Source of the DNA: Aquanectria penicillioides
Taxonomy: Eukaryota; Ascomycota; Sordariomycetes; Hypocreales; Nectriaceae
Assembly (NCBI GenBank): GCA_003415625.1
Contig: PYIU01000003.1
Coordinates: forward strand, 6,572,001-6,636,000
DNA: 64,000 nt
Direction: 5' to 3'
The position numbers and the translations under genes are program-made. Positions 39,075 to 49,991 of this stretch are shown piece by piece (position 1 is the first letter of the stretch; the number at the start of each line of letters is the position of its first letter). Under the pieces are notes generated by a model. The model did no database searches, was not told the DNA's origin, and saw only the letters and a program-made list of their open reading frames with translations.

Positions 39075-42000
39075 GGGATTATTTGGGATCAAAAAGTGGG
39101 AAGAGGCCAAGGATGGTCAAGGGGAAATTTTCAAGGGACAATGGCATGGGTCCTTTCTGACCAAGGCGAAGAGTTGCCAAAATAAGCAGAGAGATACGTG
39201 CAAGTGAGGGAGGTGACGGAGATCACCATGGCCGGCCGGTGAGGAAGTCGGAAATATGGGTCCTGGAGCGGCACGTATAATAAACGCAGCCAGTCCAGGC
39301 ACACAGAGAGGTTGTCGAATGAGCAAAGACCGAGCAAGGGGGCGGCACCAGGCGCTGGCATGGCTCACTAATACCAATAATGTTATCGGCACTTCTCTAC
39401 TTTGGGAGCCTCATAGGGGGAGTGGAGGCTTGATAAAGGTGGAACGCTCCGAAGAATGAATGTACCTGTGGAGGCGGCAGATATACCATGGCACACACAC
39501 ACACGGGTGTCCCAACCTATCCACCTAGGTCCTAGGGTACGGATACATTACGATGGATAGAATGCCATGCCAAAGACGTGTTCATGCTCATCCCTCACTT
39601 CCCAGCACTATCTATGGGCGTCGCTACCGACTAGCTCCGGAACTCAGCCTCGCTGCCCCGAGTCAATCGATCTTGACCACAGCAGGCCGTTCTCATGCCT
39701 CACATGCAGCCTTGCTATCCCTCTAGCAGCAACTCGAGACATGTTGCATAAGGGAGCTTGGATTTTGGGGTGGGGGAGAGGATGAGCTGGAGGAGGAGAA
39801 AGCAAGCTGGGCAGCCAGAGCCAGGTACATGGTTGTAGGAACTACACGAAACCGCGGATTGCACTGAGAAAAACACGGAAACAAGACGAAGGAAATTTTA
39901 CACCGAGAACCAAAAAAGAAAGCTAGTGAGGCGTTAGGCCAGCCAACCAAGGACGATAGTTTCCGCGTACATCCCAAAGCAGCAATAGCTAATCTATCGC
40001 ATGCAATGCATAATCACAAAAGTAAGGCGAACGAACCTAGGCAACGAGGCAGTCAAAGAGAGAGAAGAGAGGGAGGGAGAGAGAGGAAGGAATCATGATA
40101 TTAAAAATAAAAATAAAAGTCCGTCGGCCAAGGGCACACACGATGATGCAGGACACAGAAACGCGGCCCAATGCACACTGACAGACAAACTCGACTCGGT
40201 TGAAAAAGAGGGCCAATGGCCAGTTGCATAGCTATTCAACTTGCCGTTATTGGCTAGAGTGAAGACGCTAGACGGCTAGTGGTGACAGGATGCAAGGGGC
40301 AAGGGTCTTATTCTGGCGTTAAGCGGCCTTTTGGGCTTTTGGGGATGGCCACTTAGGGCCAAGCCTGAAGTCTCCAGTCTCCAGTCCCCAGTCCCGAGGC
40401 TCCATTTTGTCTCCATCCCCGTCTCGCGTCTCCATTCGCAAGTCAGTCCCACCGGGATCCGTGCCATGCCTCGCAGTGGGACGCAGTAGTAATCATAATG
40501 TACCTACATAGGCCAGCACTAGTCGGAGAATACCTCGCAAGCACTCACTGGACTGGTCTGATCTGGCCTGACCTGCAAGAGCTGGTGGGTATGTTTGCCG
40601 TTCCCGTTCTCTGTAAGGTTAGCTGCTCGTCAATCCGCCTCATCCTTCCGTGGGCTGGCTGCAGTGCCTGCTAGACTCGAACCTATCCCACGGTGCCGGA
40701 TTGACAAGCTTTCTTCGCTCTGGTGCCGACATGCGTAAGGCATGTTGCGGTACGTACGCCCGCACGCTAGTACTAGTATCCATTTCCATACATAGAGTAG
40801 TGCATGTCCAGCATGCCAAGTTTTGGAATTCCATCTGTTGGCCGCGGCGCGTCTTCTCGACACTTCGCAGTCCGCGGGCGTATTGTGAAATGAGGCGCCA
40901 ACTCACCACCACCTGTCGCGGGAAAAACCAAGCAGGGAGCGATGACGGACGAAGAAGAAGAAAGGGAAAAAATTAAAAAATAAAATTTTGAACAGAACGA
41001 GGCATAAAATGGGTGCCGGCGCTGACTTGTCCTAGGAATGTAACCTTCTCCACCAGTCGCATCCCGACATTTACATCCTGCGTTTATCATTGCTCCTCTT
41101 TCTTGCTGCTTCAAACGCCCGCTCCTCCACTCTGACAGCTCTCGTCCTCTCGCATCATTCTCTTTTTGGACGAGCCCGAACTGACCGATCCCTTTTTTTT
41201 CTTTTAACTTTTCCTCTGACTCCGACTCGGGCTGACGAAGCATAACCCTTCTGCTGTTGCTGCTGCTGGTGTGATGTCGACAACGACAGCGACAACGACA
41301 TATGTATTCCGTGTCATCTTTTGAGGAGTTTCAACCGCTTATTCCCGTATCCCGCTATCCCCCGGCACCCATTCGCACTCCTTGGCTCTCTTACATTCCT
41401 CGCTTCCTCACCACCTCGCCACGTCGATCCCCTTGGCCTCGCCCCATTGACAGGACTCTCCCCGCCCGTCATCTAAGTCAAGACTTGTTACGTCTTGAAA
41501 CTCCACCCTTGATGTGGCCGCCGTGATTGGAAAAACACACCATCTTCGTCTCCACCCCTGACTCCATTCTGATTGGCAACTCTGTAGTTTTCTCATGTGT
41601 TCCCTGGTGGTCCGAGTCCCTGGGTCGGGCCGTCGAATCCATGAGCCTGGGCCGTCACCCACCTGCGTTCACTCATACCGAATTGCTCCTGTGGCCGAGT
41701 TTGTCGTCCCGAGGTACCGCGCTGACAAGCCAAGATGTTTGCCCCGATCACTCACCTGTCTCGTCGTCTAGTACCGCTCACCTGTAACGCGCCTTTTCAC
41801 CCGAACTCCAACTAGGATTGGATCATTTTGGGGGTCAATTCCCGGGGCATCCTCCCGGATCCCCCTGCTCGCCACCCCTTCCCATATCTCAGTTCAACTA
41901 ATGCGGCCCCCCCTATTGCTCCCAGTGGCGTAATAGGGCGGGGACCTCGTTATCTGGAGCATCGCTGGCGTATGCCCGGACGACTTTTACACGTCTTGGA

Positions 42001-42630
42001 GTTTCAATCGATAATTCATATCCTCGCCTCGCCTAGGCAAGCACCGAGCCGAGTTGTAGGAGACTTGGGTCGGCCTCCGTAGATCATTCACCAAGCACCA
42101 CTTGAAATCCTTGTCTTGAAACGCAGTCATCATCCGCGACTCTCGTGGGTTTTCTGTGTAAGCGTTTCACCATAGGATGTCGCTACCAGCGAGTTGGTTT
42201 CAATGTGCCTTTGCGCCCATCGGCTGATTGTATCGGTCACCTTTTATTTTGTTTTATTTTTTTTTATTTTTTTTGGGGGGGGGGCAATGGCCTCGCGGGT
42301 ATTGTCCTTCAAAAAGTGCCAGACCCGGTAGGTCTCCAGTATTGAACTTTCCCATTCATCATGATACCATCTTCAGCGAGTCTAGACTATCGCCCAACTT
42401 TTCGCGAGCATGACAACGGATTAGTGGCAGGTTAGGGCGGGTTTGTGGATACCCAATCCTAGCTCCAAGACGTAGGCCAGTCGCTTCGCCATCAAAGTAG
42501 CGAAGTCTATTAGAATGGTTCTACACGCGACTAAGGTGTTGAATTTTTCTCCTGTGATCGAAATGAGAAGGGAAAAATAAAGAAGTGTGCCGTCACTTAC
42601 ATCTTCGACGATGCATTCTAATAACTATGT

Positions 42631-42719
42631 GTCGCGCCCTAGACCACTACGCTAAGCAGCAAAAGTGTAAGGTTCCTTACAACAGGTACTATATACAAGT
42701 GGCCTATATCTATCGTGAT
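42631..42719. mobile_element. 89-bp MITE-like element, copy A
   Basis: Shares order and length with copy B at 60135-60223. Common blocks are TAGACCACTA near the left end, AGCAAAAGTGTAAGGT in the middle, and AAGTGGCCTAT near the right end. The left end reads GTCGCGCC and the right end is degenerate (ATCGTGAT), so this copy looks older. It has no coding capacity. The superfamily cannot be assigned from two short copies. Confidence 0.6.
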
Positions 42720-44524
42720 ATTATGGTAAACGGGCCAGGAACTGGTAGAGTATTGGTCAAACTCACAGTATGAATGAATAAAAACGTCCGGCGTACCCTA
42801 TTATGCTCTAATATGAATGGATAATAAATTTAGAGGTTATTTGCCTCCGGAATGAGAGAATGGGGGAATGAGGGAATGAGGGGTGTGAGAACTGGCATCC
42901 TTGAGTGCTATGTGGTTTTCTGGCGTCATCATTCCAACCTTAAGAGCTGAGCTTCCTTCAACAACGAAACGCTCCGAGAGAAATTAATTCACTGCCCTAT
43001 GCATGGATCCTCTCCCTCAACACTTTCCTTCGAGACAAAGTCTCAACAATCCTAAAATTGCAGTCTGCACTTTCGCCCGCGGGGACCAAGGTCAAAGACG
43101 CTCGAGGGCCCCCCGGCACAAAAACGGAGGCTTGGTAATTGATATGCGGAGGTCTGAAAAGTAGGAAGCGATATGCAGTAGGCCAAAAGTCTCACGGGTC
43201 ATCATAATACATTCACGGGAACTTGACATTTCAAGGTCAAGGCCACTAGTCGACACCCACACCTTCAAAGGATACTACCTACCATCCGGTAAATGACTTG
43301 TAATGCCATCGCAGAGTCATTGATGCAGGCGCCAGACGCACTGAAAATTGGGTGTGTTGGGTGATTCCATGGTCTGGACTATTGTCCTGCTGCAGGAGAA
43401 AATACTTGGCTGATTGACTCCGATTTGCAGGCTTATCATAGTGGCCAGGTTTAGCCTCCGATCATTGCCCCTGTCGCCATGGCGCATGCCTCTAAAGTCT
43501 TGTGCTTCAAAAATCTCCGGTTGCGTGTCCCCGTGCCGTGGTGGTTTTGGCGCGTGATTGGGTTCATGGTTCTCATGAACAACCCTCATCCTTGGAGTCC
43601 AAATGCCATTCTGTCGGATCCGGGATCTCGGTACAAGCTAAAAGCAGGAGAATATACAATCTTGATTGATTTTCATTGCCCTATACATAAAAATGCTACC
43701 CTGCAAGACGCACTATTCCACTCAGGCTGGTTTCCTGTCACCGTAGATACAAACATGCGCGTACGTAAGACTTGTCAAAGCTATCGATTGGACTTCTTTT
43801 TTTCTTCCCCTTGGGATTATCACGAATCATGTCATGCGAAATGAGGATGCGTCGAGAAGCATGTGATACATTGAGCAGGGGCTAGGATTCTCCGCACTGA
43901 CATGGATGAACCACCATGATGGGAGCACAATAAGACACACAATGGGACTTGCATAACCATGCATCCAGTGTCCAACGTCTCAAAAATTCCAACTGCAGAG
44001 CGGACGTAGTGATACGAAATCGACTGCCTCTGTTTAAGAACAAGGAATTTACCCTTCTTCATCGATGCGGGTTAAATTTGGTGTCGAGTCTGTAGCCTGA
44101 AAGGCGGCCCATGACCCCTTGATTGCAGCTCTTGGCGGGCATCTCAATTCGCGCGCTGAATTGACACTGATTTTCTGTGTTGAAACAACACCGATTAACT
44201 TGATTTCTTTCTTGTATCTAGCCCCTCTTAACAAAGGTCTGTAGTAAACAATGATTCACCGTCCATGCCACTCTGCGTGACTATTTTTAGTCGTCACGGC
44301 GGTTCTTATTTTGGTTGCAGCTGCCACATCGACACTGGCCTGGCCCTTCCACGCTTTGTTCCCATCCACTTTGTTCCTGTCCGCTTTGTTGCTATCCGCT
44401 TTCCTCGCTCTCGGCACATTCTTCTTTGTCCTTCGTAACATATTTTCTTCGATATCCCCCTTCCAAATCGACATCCGTATTAGCCTTGCTTCATCATATT
44501 ATCTACGCAGTACTCAAATCGGTT

Positions 44525-45883
44525 ATGGATACGGACTCACTTGTCCCGCGGCCATCGGGCCAGGCTGCTCCAAGCCACCAAGGGGAACTGAAATTGACAG
44601 ACTTAACATCAGAGCTACTGCTGTCAATTCTCGAATGTTGCCCAGATTTGGCGTCGCTACAAAACGCAGCGCTTGCCCATCCGACAATATACAGTTTGTT
44701 TCAAGCCTACTCCGACCACCTATCGACCCAAGTATTGCGAAATGAAGTTTCAGACGAGCTGTATACCCATGCTCGAACCGCCGCCCTCGCTGGTCAACTA
44801 GCGATTCCGAATCTCGATGAAATCGACGTCAAGGACATTTCACCCGCTATTAAAACTGTCACCCAGCATCAAAGAGAGGTTTTGGCTCGGAGAGTCTCCA
44901 TGTCTGAAGCCATGGCGGTATCAAGGCTTCATCGGAAAGTCATGGATCTCGCCGATTTGTGTCTTCGAGATTGTGCCAGCTGTCAAGATCAGCACTTCGC
45001 TCCTCTCCAAGAGTCTTTGATCCAACGGAAGCCGTCCCACAAGGAGATGATTCGGATCCAACAGGCCATCTATCTCTTCGAGATCCTTCGAAATCTGTGT
45101 GGTAAAATGTACGTCGCCGACAGGAGAGCCCAGGCCTACTATGTCAATTACCAGTTTCAGCTTTGTGAACTTCATCTTTGCTTGCTCGACGATATGATGG
45201 CACCTTGGGAGATGTACCAAGTTATTGCTGTTCAATCATTTTTCCGACGTGCGCTCCATGGCTTCGGTAAGTCTGGTCTCCTTCCGTTATCGCAGGTCAC
45301 ATTCTGATTTAAGATACACACAGAACGAAATGAGTATGTTAGCGAGCGCGTTATGCCCAGTCTTTTAAGCCGTGGCATCGCTTTCCTGCATGAAGCTCTG
45401 TGCCTAACCAGTGTTGTAAATCGCAATAATTTCCTCAAGCCTTACGAAGACTCCGCCCTCGAGCAGCCGATTCGTGCCCTTGGCATGATTCTCTCCAGAG
45501 GTGTTAGAAGCACTTGGTCACGAAAATTGCCCAGACCCATTGGCGACTACAAACCGTTCTGGGCAGAAGAAGCGAGCGGAGTTCAAATGTGGGAGAAAAT
45601 TGAAGCAAAGCAGGCGGGTATGTTCTCGGAGAACCCGTGGTGGATTGATATGTTTGAATACGATCTGTTACGCTTGGAAGGACGGTTGGATCTGTGGAGT
45701 GCAGCTCTGTGGGATGTGGAACGATGGGACGATATCCTACCGACGCTTCGTAAGCCCCACGGCGAATTCTGGGAGGGGATCCAACATTCTTGTGAGCCTG
45801 TAGAACTTGGTTTCTACATTGCCAGCCATTCAGATTTGGATTGGATACTGATGGGCATGGGAAATGAGTCTGTACAGGGTTGA
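44525..45883 (+). CDS. F-box-like domain protein, hypothetical
   Basis: Predicted protein of 433 residues. Exons are 44525-45266 and 45324-45883, with a 57-nt intron (GTAAGT donor, CACAG acceptor) and consistent phase. Residues of about 22-65 read LKLTDLTSELLLSILECCPD followed by LASLQNAALAHPTIYSLFQ, the leucine-rich pattern of an F-box, which would recruit Skp1 in an SCF ubiquitin ligase. The remainder is helical with many Trp and Leu (for example ENPWWIDMFEYDLLRLEGR) and resembles the uncharacterised C-termini of ascomycete F-box-like proteins. I recognise no substrate-binding repeat. The start was chosen at MDTDSLVPRP because upstream sequence in the same frame is Cys/His/Ser-rich and looks non-coding. 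Confidence 0.75.
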
Positions 45884-46473
45884 CGGATGAGTGAGGATAT
45901 TTCTCTTCTTTTTTTTTCTTCTTTTTTTGTTTGCATAGCGGTTTGACGGGTGCTGGCTGTAGTGAAGAGCACGCATGGATCATAAGCGAGTCAAGCAGTA
46001 TCATGTTTCATGACTACAATCATACTGGCTGCAGGATAATATGCAACACGTGGCTCATGCATGATGAATCTGTGAGCTTCGAGTTGGGAGTCATTCCTGG
46101 TGCTGTCACAATCGGTCCAATTTTCAAGTTGAGTCAAATACAGTGCGCGTGGTTATGAAGCACTATATCACGCACTGTAAGAGACTGGCACAAGAGCCTC
46201 TTTTTACATCATTTTGATCATTACCATGGACGAAACCACAGGGGATGCAATAGTCTTTAAGAAATCTCATAGTCCAAGAGGTCCTTTTAAGCCATAAATC
46301 GCAAAATGTTGCTCCAAATCCTGCGGCTTTCAGTGGAGTAGGCAAGCTTTCCGTTCTGCAAACCCAAGTGGCCGGCCTAAAATTTGCTCTTTTTCTCCTC
46401 CTCCGAAGATCGGTTTATCAACGCCAACACCATCCCCATAGAATTACGGTTCTCGCGACAAATCTCGCCCAAA
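45884..46473. other. Intergenic region with short inverted repeat
   Basis: Carries the 3' end of the F-box-like gene and the promoter of the SAICAR synthetase gene. TTCTTTTTTTTTCTTC follows the upstream stop. A 9-bp inverted repeat (TACAGTGCG / CGCACTGTA) spans 46139-46179 with a loop of about 23 nt. The last 90 bases are CT-rich, as expected for the leader. Confidence 0.5.
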
Positions 46474-47391
46474 ATGGCTGCTCTGACTCAGATCTCTATC
46501 CCCTCGCTGCAGAAGGTCGCTTCGGGCAAGGTCCGCGATCTCTTCGCGCTGCCCGACCCGAACCTTCTGCTGTTTGTCGCCTCGGACCGTGTGTCGGCCT
46601 TTGACGTCGTCATGGAGAACGGCATCCCCAACAAGGGATCGATCCTGACGCTCATCTCAGCGCACTGGTTCAAGGTCCTCACTGAGCGCATTCCTGGTCT
46701 GCGCACCCACTTCCTGGGGCTCGACATCCCCGCGAGCCTGAGCGCTGAGGAGGCCGCTTCCATCAAGAACCGCAGCATGCAGGTCCGCAAGCTCAAGGTC
46801 ATCAAGATCGAGGCCATTGTGCGCGGATACCTCGCCGGCAGCGGGTACAAGGAGTACCAGTCCAAGGGCACCGTCCACGGTATTTCCATGCCCGAGGGCA
46901 TGCAGCTCTCTCAGAAGTTCCCCGAGGCCATTTACACGCCCAGCACCAAGGCGGACCAGGGCGAGCACGACGAGAACATCCACCCCGATGACGCCTGGAA
47001 GGAGATTGGCAGCAAGGAGCTTGCCGACCGTGTCAAGGAGCTGGCCTTGAAGATTTACAACACCGCCGCTGCCTACGCCGAGGAGCGCGGCATCATCATC
47101 GCCGACACCAAGTTCGAGTTCGCCGTGGACGACGAGAACCAGCTCTACCTCGTAGATGAGGTGCTTACCCCGGACTCGTCGCGCTTCTGGCCCAAGGCTT
47201 CTTACTCGCCTGGCCGTGAGCAGGACAGCTACGACAAGCAGTTCATCCGTAACTGGCTGATCAAGGAGGGCCTCAAGGGCAAGGACGGCGTGGCCTTGCC
47301 CGAGGAAATCTGCAATGCCACCTCGGAGCGGTACCGTGAGGCTTTCTTCCAGCTGACCGGGACCAAGTTTGAGGAGGCTGCTGGTCTCTAA
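46474..47391 (+). CDS. ADE1: Phosphoribosylaminoimidazole-succinocarboxamide (SAICAR) synthetase
   Basis: Cytosolic enzyme of de novo purine synthesis: joins CAIR and aspartate with ATP to make SAICAR. It is an intronless 305-residue protein, the normal size for the fungal monofunctional enzyme. Clear motifs are SGKVRDLFALPD (residues 17-28, nucleotide loop), FVASDRVSAFDVVMENGIPN (signature 1, from residue 34), VRGYLAGSGYKEYQ, the substrate region PSTKADQGEHDENI, and LYLVDEVLTPDSSRFWP (signature 2, near 228-244). The ATG in CCAAAATGGCTGC begins MAALTQISIPSLQKV; an in-frame ATG upstream at 46384 would add unconserved residues and is less likely. No defects are seen. Confidence 0.96.
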   Translation: MAALTQISIPSLQKVASGKVRDLFALPDPNLLLFVASDRVSAFDVVMENGIPNKGSILTLISAHWFKVLTERIPGLRTHFLGLDIPASLSAEEAASIKNRSMQVRKLKVIKIEAIVRGYLAGSGYKEYQSKGTVHGISMPEGMQLSQKFPEAIYTPSTKADQGEHDENIHPDDAWKEIGSKELADRVKELALKIYNTAAAYAEERGIIIADTKFEFAVDDENQLYLVDEVLTPDSSRFWPKASYSPGREQDSYDKQFIRNWLIKEGLKGKDGVALPEEICNATSERYREAFFQLTGTKFEEAAGL

Positions 47392-47685
47392 GTTTTTGGT
47401 TTTGTTGTGGTATTCCGATCTTGACAAAATATTTTTTTCAACACAAAAAAAAAGAAACAGTTATTCATAGACAAAACCTCACAAATCTGCATGCGTGTGT
47501 CCAATGCCCAACCTACCTCAAGGAATTGATCGTATATGGGACATTTCACCTCAGCGAAATTGATTATATCTGTCCGAGATTGCTTACAAATAGGTTTATT
47601 CAAAGCTCTTGGTGGACTTAAAGAACAGTAAGACAAATTATATTTCGCTGGTTCGTGATGGCATGCTTCAATCATCTGCTCAAAC

Positions 47686-49166
47686 CTATTCCTGCAAGAT
47701 TGCAGCCTTGATCCTACATGCGAGTTAGTCAACATTTCCCAAGCCATATGCCTATTCCATCAGTCTTACCTTCGTAGGCCCTCAGTAACGGTCCTCGGAT
47801 CTTGCGTATACACCAGTCTAAACCAACCTGGTTTCAGCGAATGCTCCTCTCTCGGGTGCAGAAACACCCCTGCATCCTTCAACTTCCTCGCCAGCGCAAA
47901 CTCCGAGTTCGCCTCATCACCAAGCTCTGTGGGGAGATACGGCGACAAATCAATCCAAACAAAAAACCCAGCATTGCTTCCGGCCAAGTACTGTATGCCC
48001 ATCTCTCGCAACCCTTGTGTCACATGTGCATGCGCCGCAGCCAGCTTCTCCCTTGAGAACTTGATAAAGCCGTGGCACCACTCCCGATCATTCAGCATTG
48101 CGCCTGCGATGGCGAGGCTAGCTCCCGAGGGGTTGTGAAAGCGCATGACTCCCTGAATAGCGCGAAGGATGGGACGACTACGGGTTATGATGGCACCAAC
48201 ACGAAGACCAGGGGAACCAAAATCTTTGCTGAGCCCGTAGGTGACATGGAGAAGGTCCGGATCAATGAGACTTAAGGTATCAATTGAGAGGATAGAAGTG
48301 AAAGGAATAGCCTCGGGATCATCGGTTTGGAAAACAGAGCAGGCATAGATTTCGTCGCTGAGAAGATGAAGTTGGTGCTTTTGACAGAATTCAAGGATTT
48401 TGATGAGTGTTCCTCGGGGGTAGCATTTTCCTAGGTAGTGTCAGTCGGTACGCCAGTAGTGATGAGCATGAGGACGACCTAGTGGATTATTTGGGTTCAC
48501 AATCAAGAGCATTTTCACTTGGATTCCCTCAGAATTTGATCTCTCCAAGGCCTCCTCAAATCGATCCACCACGGTTTCGTCAAAGCAATCCTCCGCATCC
48601 GTATCCGCATAGACGACCTTGGCCTGGGACTTATTCCCAAAGTCCAGCTCAAAGCGTCCATAGACGGGGCGACTGGTTAGAACACCCTCGCCGGGGTCGG
48701 CGACTGCCCACGCAAGGATATCGTGCATGGCTGTGGCTGCACCGACGCATTGAATCGTGTCTGTGGTAATGGGACTGTAGGGTTGGAGATATTCGATGAG
48801 ATGTGTGGCGAGAGACTGTGGAAAGCGAGGACCTCCAGCTGTACTGCCGCGATATAGCAAGTCCACTGTTGAGATTGTGGACTACAAGCCGCAACGAGAA
48901 AGTTAATGTGTGAAAATAGAACTAACGGGTCACATACGTTTTTCATAGCGAAATCCACGACCTCGTCAGTTACAAGTAGCTACAATACCATTAGTGTGTA
49001 GCTAATATGACTAAAGTCATTTTATGCATACATTCTCCGCAGTAGCGAATGAGATGATCCCAGACAGATTGTTGTCTGGGTCGTAGTCGCTTCTTGGAGC
49101 GAACCTCCAGGGTAAGTCGAGGCCATCTACAGTCTCTGCTGCTCGGTTGGAAAGCATGCCTGCCAT
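47686..49166 (-). CDS. ACC-synthase-like PLP-dependent aminotransferase (class I/II)
   Basis: PLP enzyme of 422 residues with five exons on minus: 49166-49032, 48979-48938, 48881-48479, 48430-47770 and 47713-47686. All phases agree and introns are 48-56 nt. Features are LLYRGSTAGGPRFPQSLATHL near the N-terminus, LIVNPNNPLGKCYPRGTL (PLP and substrate binding, split by an intron), LLSDEIYACSVF, and YGLSKDFGSPGLRVGAIITR with the Schiff-base Lys near residue 262. This arrangement matches fungal 1-aminocyclopropane-1-carboxylate synthase-like aminotransferases (1-aminocyclopropane-1-carboxylate is called ACC). Fungal members include real aminotransferases and natural-product enzymes, so ethylene-precursor synthesis cannot be assumed. 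The 48-nt intron at 48431-48478 uses a weak GTCGTC donor, but it gives a perfectly continuous family motif. It is divergent from the oxygenase-like gene starting at 49992. Confidence 0.88.
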
Positions 49167-49991
49167 TGTTGAGGCAGCTGTGATTCACTTTGATCTTTGC
49201 TTTGTGTGTGTTTTAGAGTATATATTTCGAGTTTGAGAAGTCCTGCGTTATCCAGCTGTTCTAAGTACCTATCTACAGGAGCAGCACTGAATGCTGAGTC
49301 ATCTAGTGGCTAAATTATATTGCCTCATATTCTCTCATTGCAACACTCTCTTGGGATCCATCAACTCTTAGCAAATGTATGCTGTTTATAGTAACGATTC
49401 GTCACTGGAGTTGTTGAAATCAATTGGCTAGCTTCTTGGCCGGAGGATTGTTTTGGTCTAGTTGCAGTACCAAACTATACAAATGCATGCGACAACAGAC
49501 CGTGGATAAGGAACAAAATAGTGTTCGAGATTTAAAAATTGATTGCCGAGTAACTGCTAAGAGAGATATGCAGAGCAATTGAATACATTCTTATCGGTAA
49601 CAGCGAAATGTGCTTCGGTCCTTGGTAGTGTGCATGTGGCTGAGGGACGGTTATGCGCCCCTCAAGCTTTTGGTGGAAAAGGCCCTGCACAAATAAACAA
49701 TAGGGACAAATTGACAAAACCTAAACAAAATGGCACTCGGTTAAGCTATTTCCGTGTTAGACACGGATACCTAGTGGTAAATGGCAAAGAAAAGCAACGT
49801 TCTGTGCCGTGTATTTGCTTTTTCCTTGATACGCGGGGCGGCACGAACTACAAACGTTGCTTTTATTTGTCTGAGGCTGCTACGGACTAGGGTGAACACG
49901 CGGTCGCGTCGACATCATCCCTTCAACACCGCAAGCCAGGCTCGCGTCTTAGCATCGGCAAGGCCGCCTCCTCGTTTAATTTTATTCGAAA
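49167..49991. promoter_or_regulatory. Shared divergent promoter region
   Basis: 825 bp between the start codons of the aminotransferase (-) and the 2OG-Fe(II) oxygenase-like gene (+). It must contain both promoters, unless unseen upstream exons exist. It is AT-rich compared with the flanking coding DNA. I see no strong inverted repeat or transcription factor cluster. Confidence 0.5.

Larger units (their letters stand above)
37262..44524. other. Long gene-poor region upstream of the Zn2Cys6 factor
   Basis: More than 7 kb with no frame I can support. The first 1.5 kb (37.3-38.8 kb) is full of GGGAC, GGGAAC and GGT repeats. A 26-base A-run lies at 39049-39074. 41.05-42.1 kb is pyrimidine-rich on the plus strand with short ATG-led frames, resembling a long 5' leader or non-coding transcript. 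An 89-bp terminal-inverted-repeat element lies at 42631-42719. GGGAATGA repeats lie near 42850-42885. Confidence 0.5.

Noticed and set aside
40655..40720. CTCGAACCTATCCCAC resembling a tRNA T-arm on minus
   Set aside because: No matching D-arm, anticodon stem or acceptor stem at the right distances.
43479..43844. 121-codon plus-strand frame with a Trp-rich N-terminus
   Set aside because: No family resemblance, surrounding DNA is AT-rich and no upstream or downstream exon could be found.
46657..47427. 256-codon minus-strand frame opposite SAICAR synthetase
   Set aside because: Antisense shadow of a fully conserved enzyme; Leu/Val/Gly-rich with no motif.
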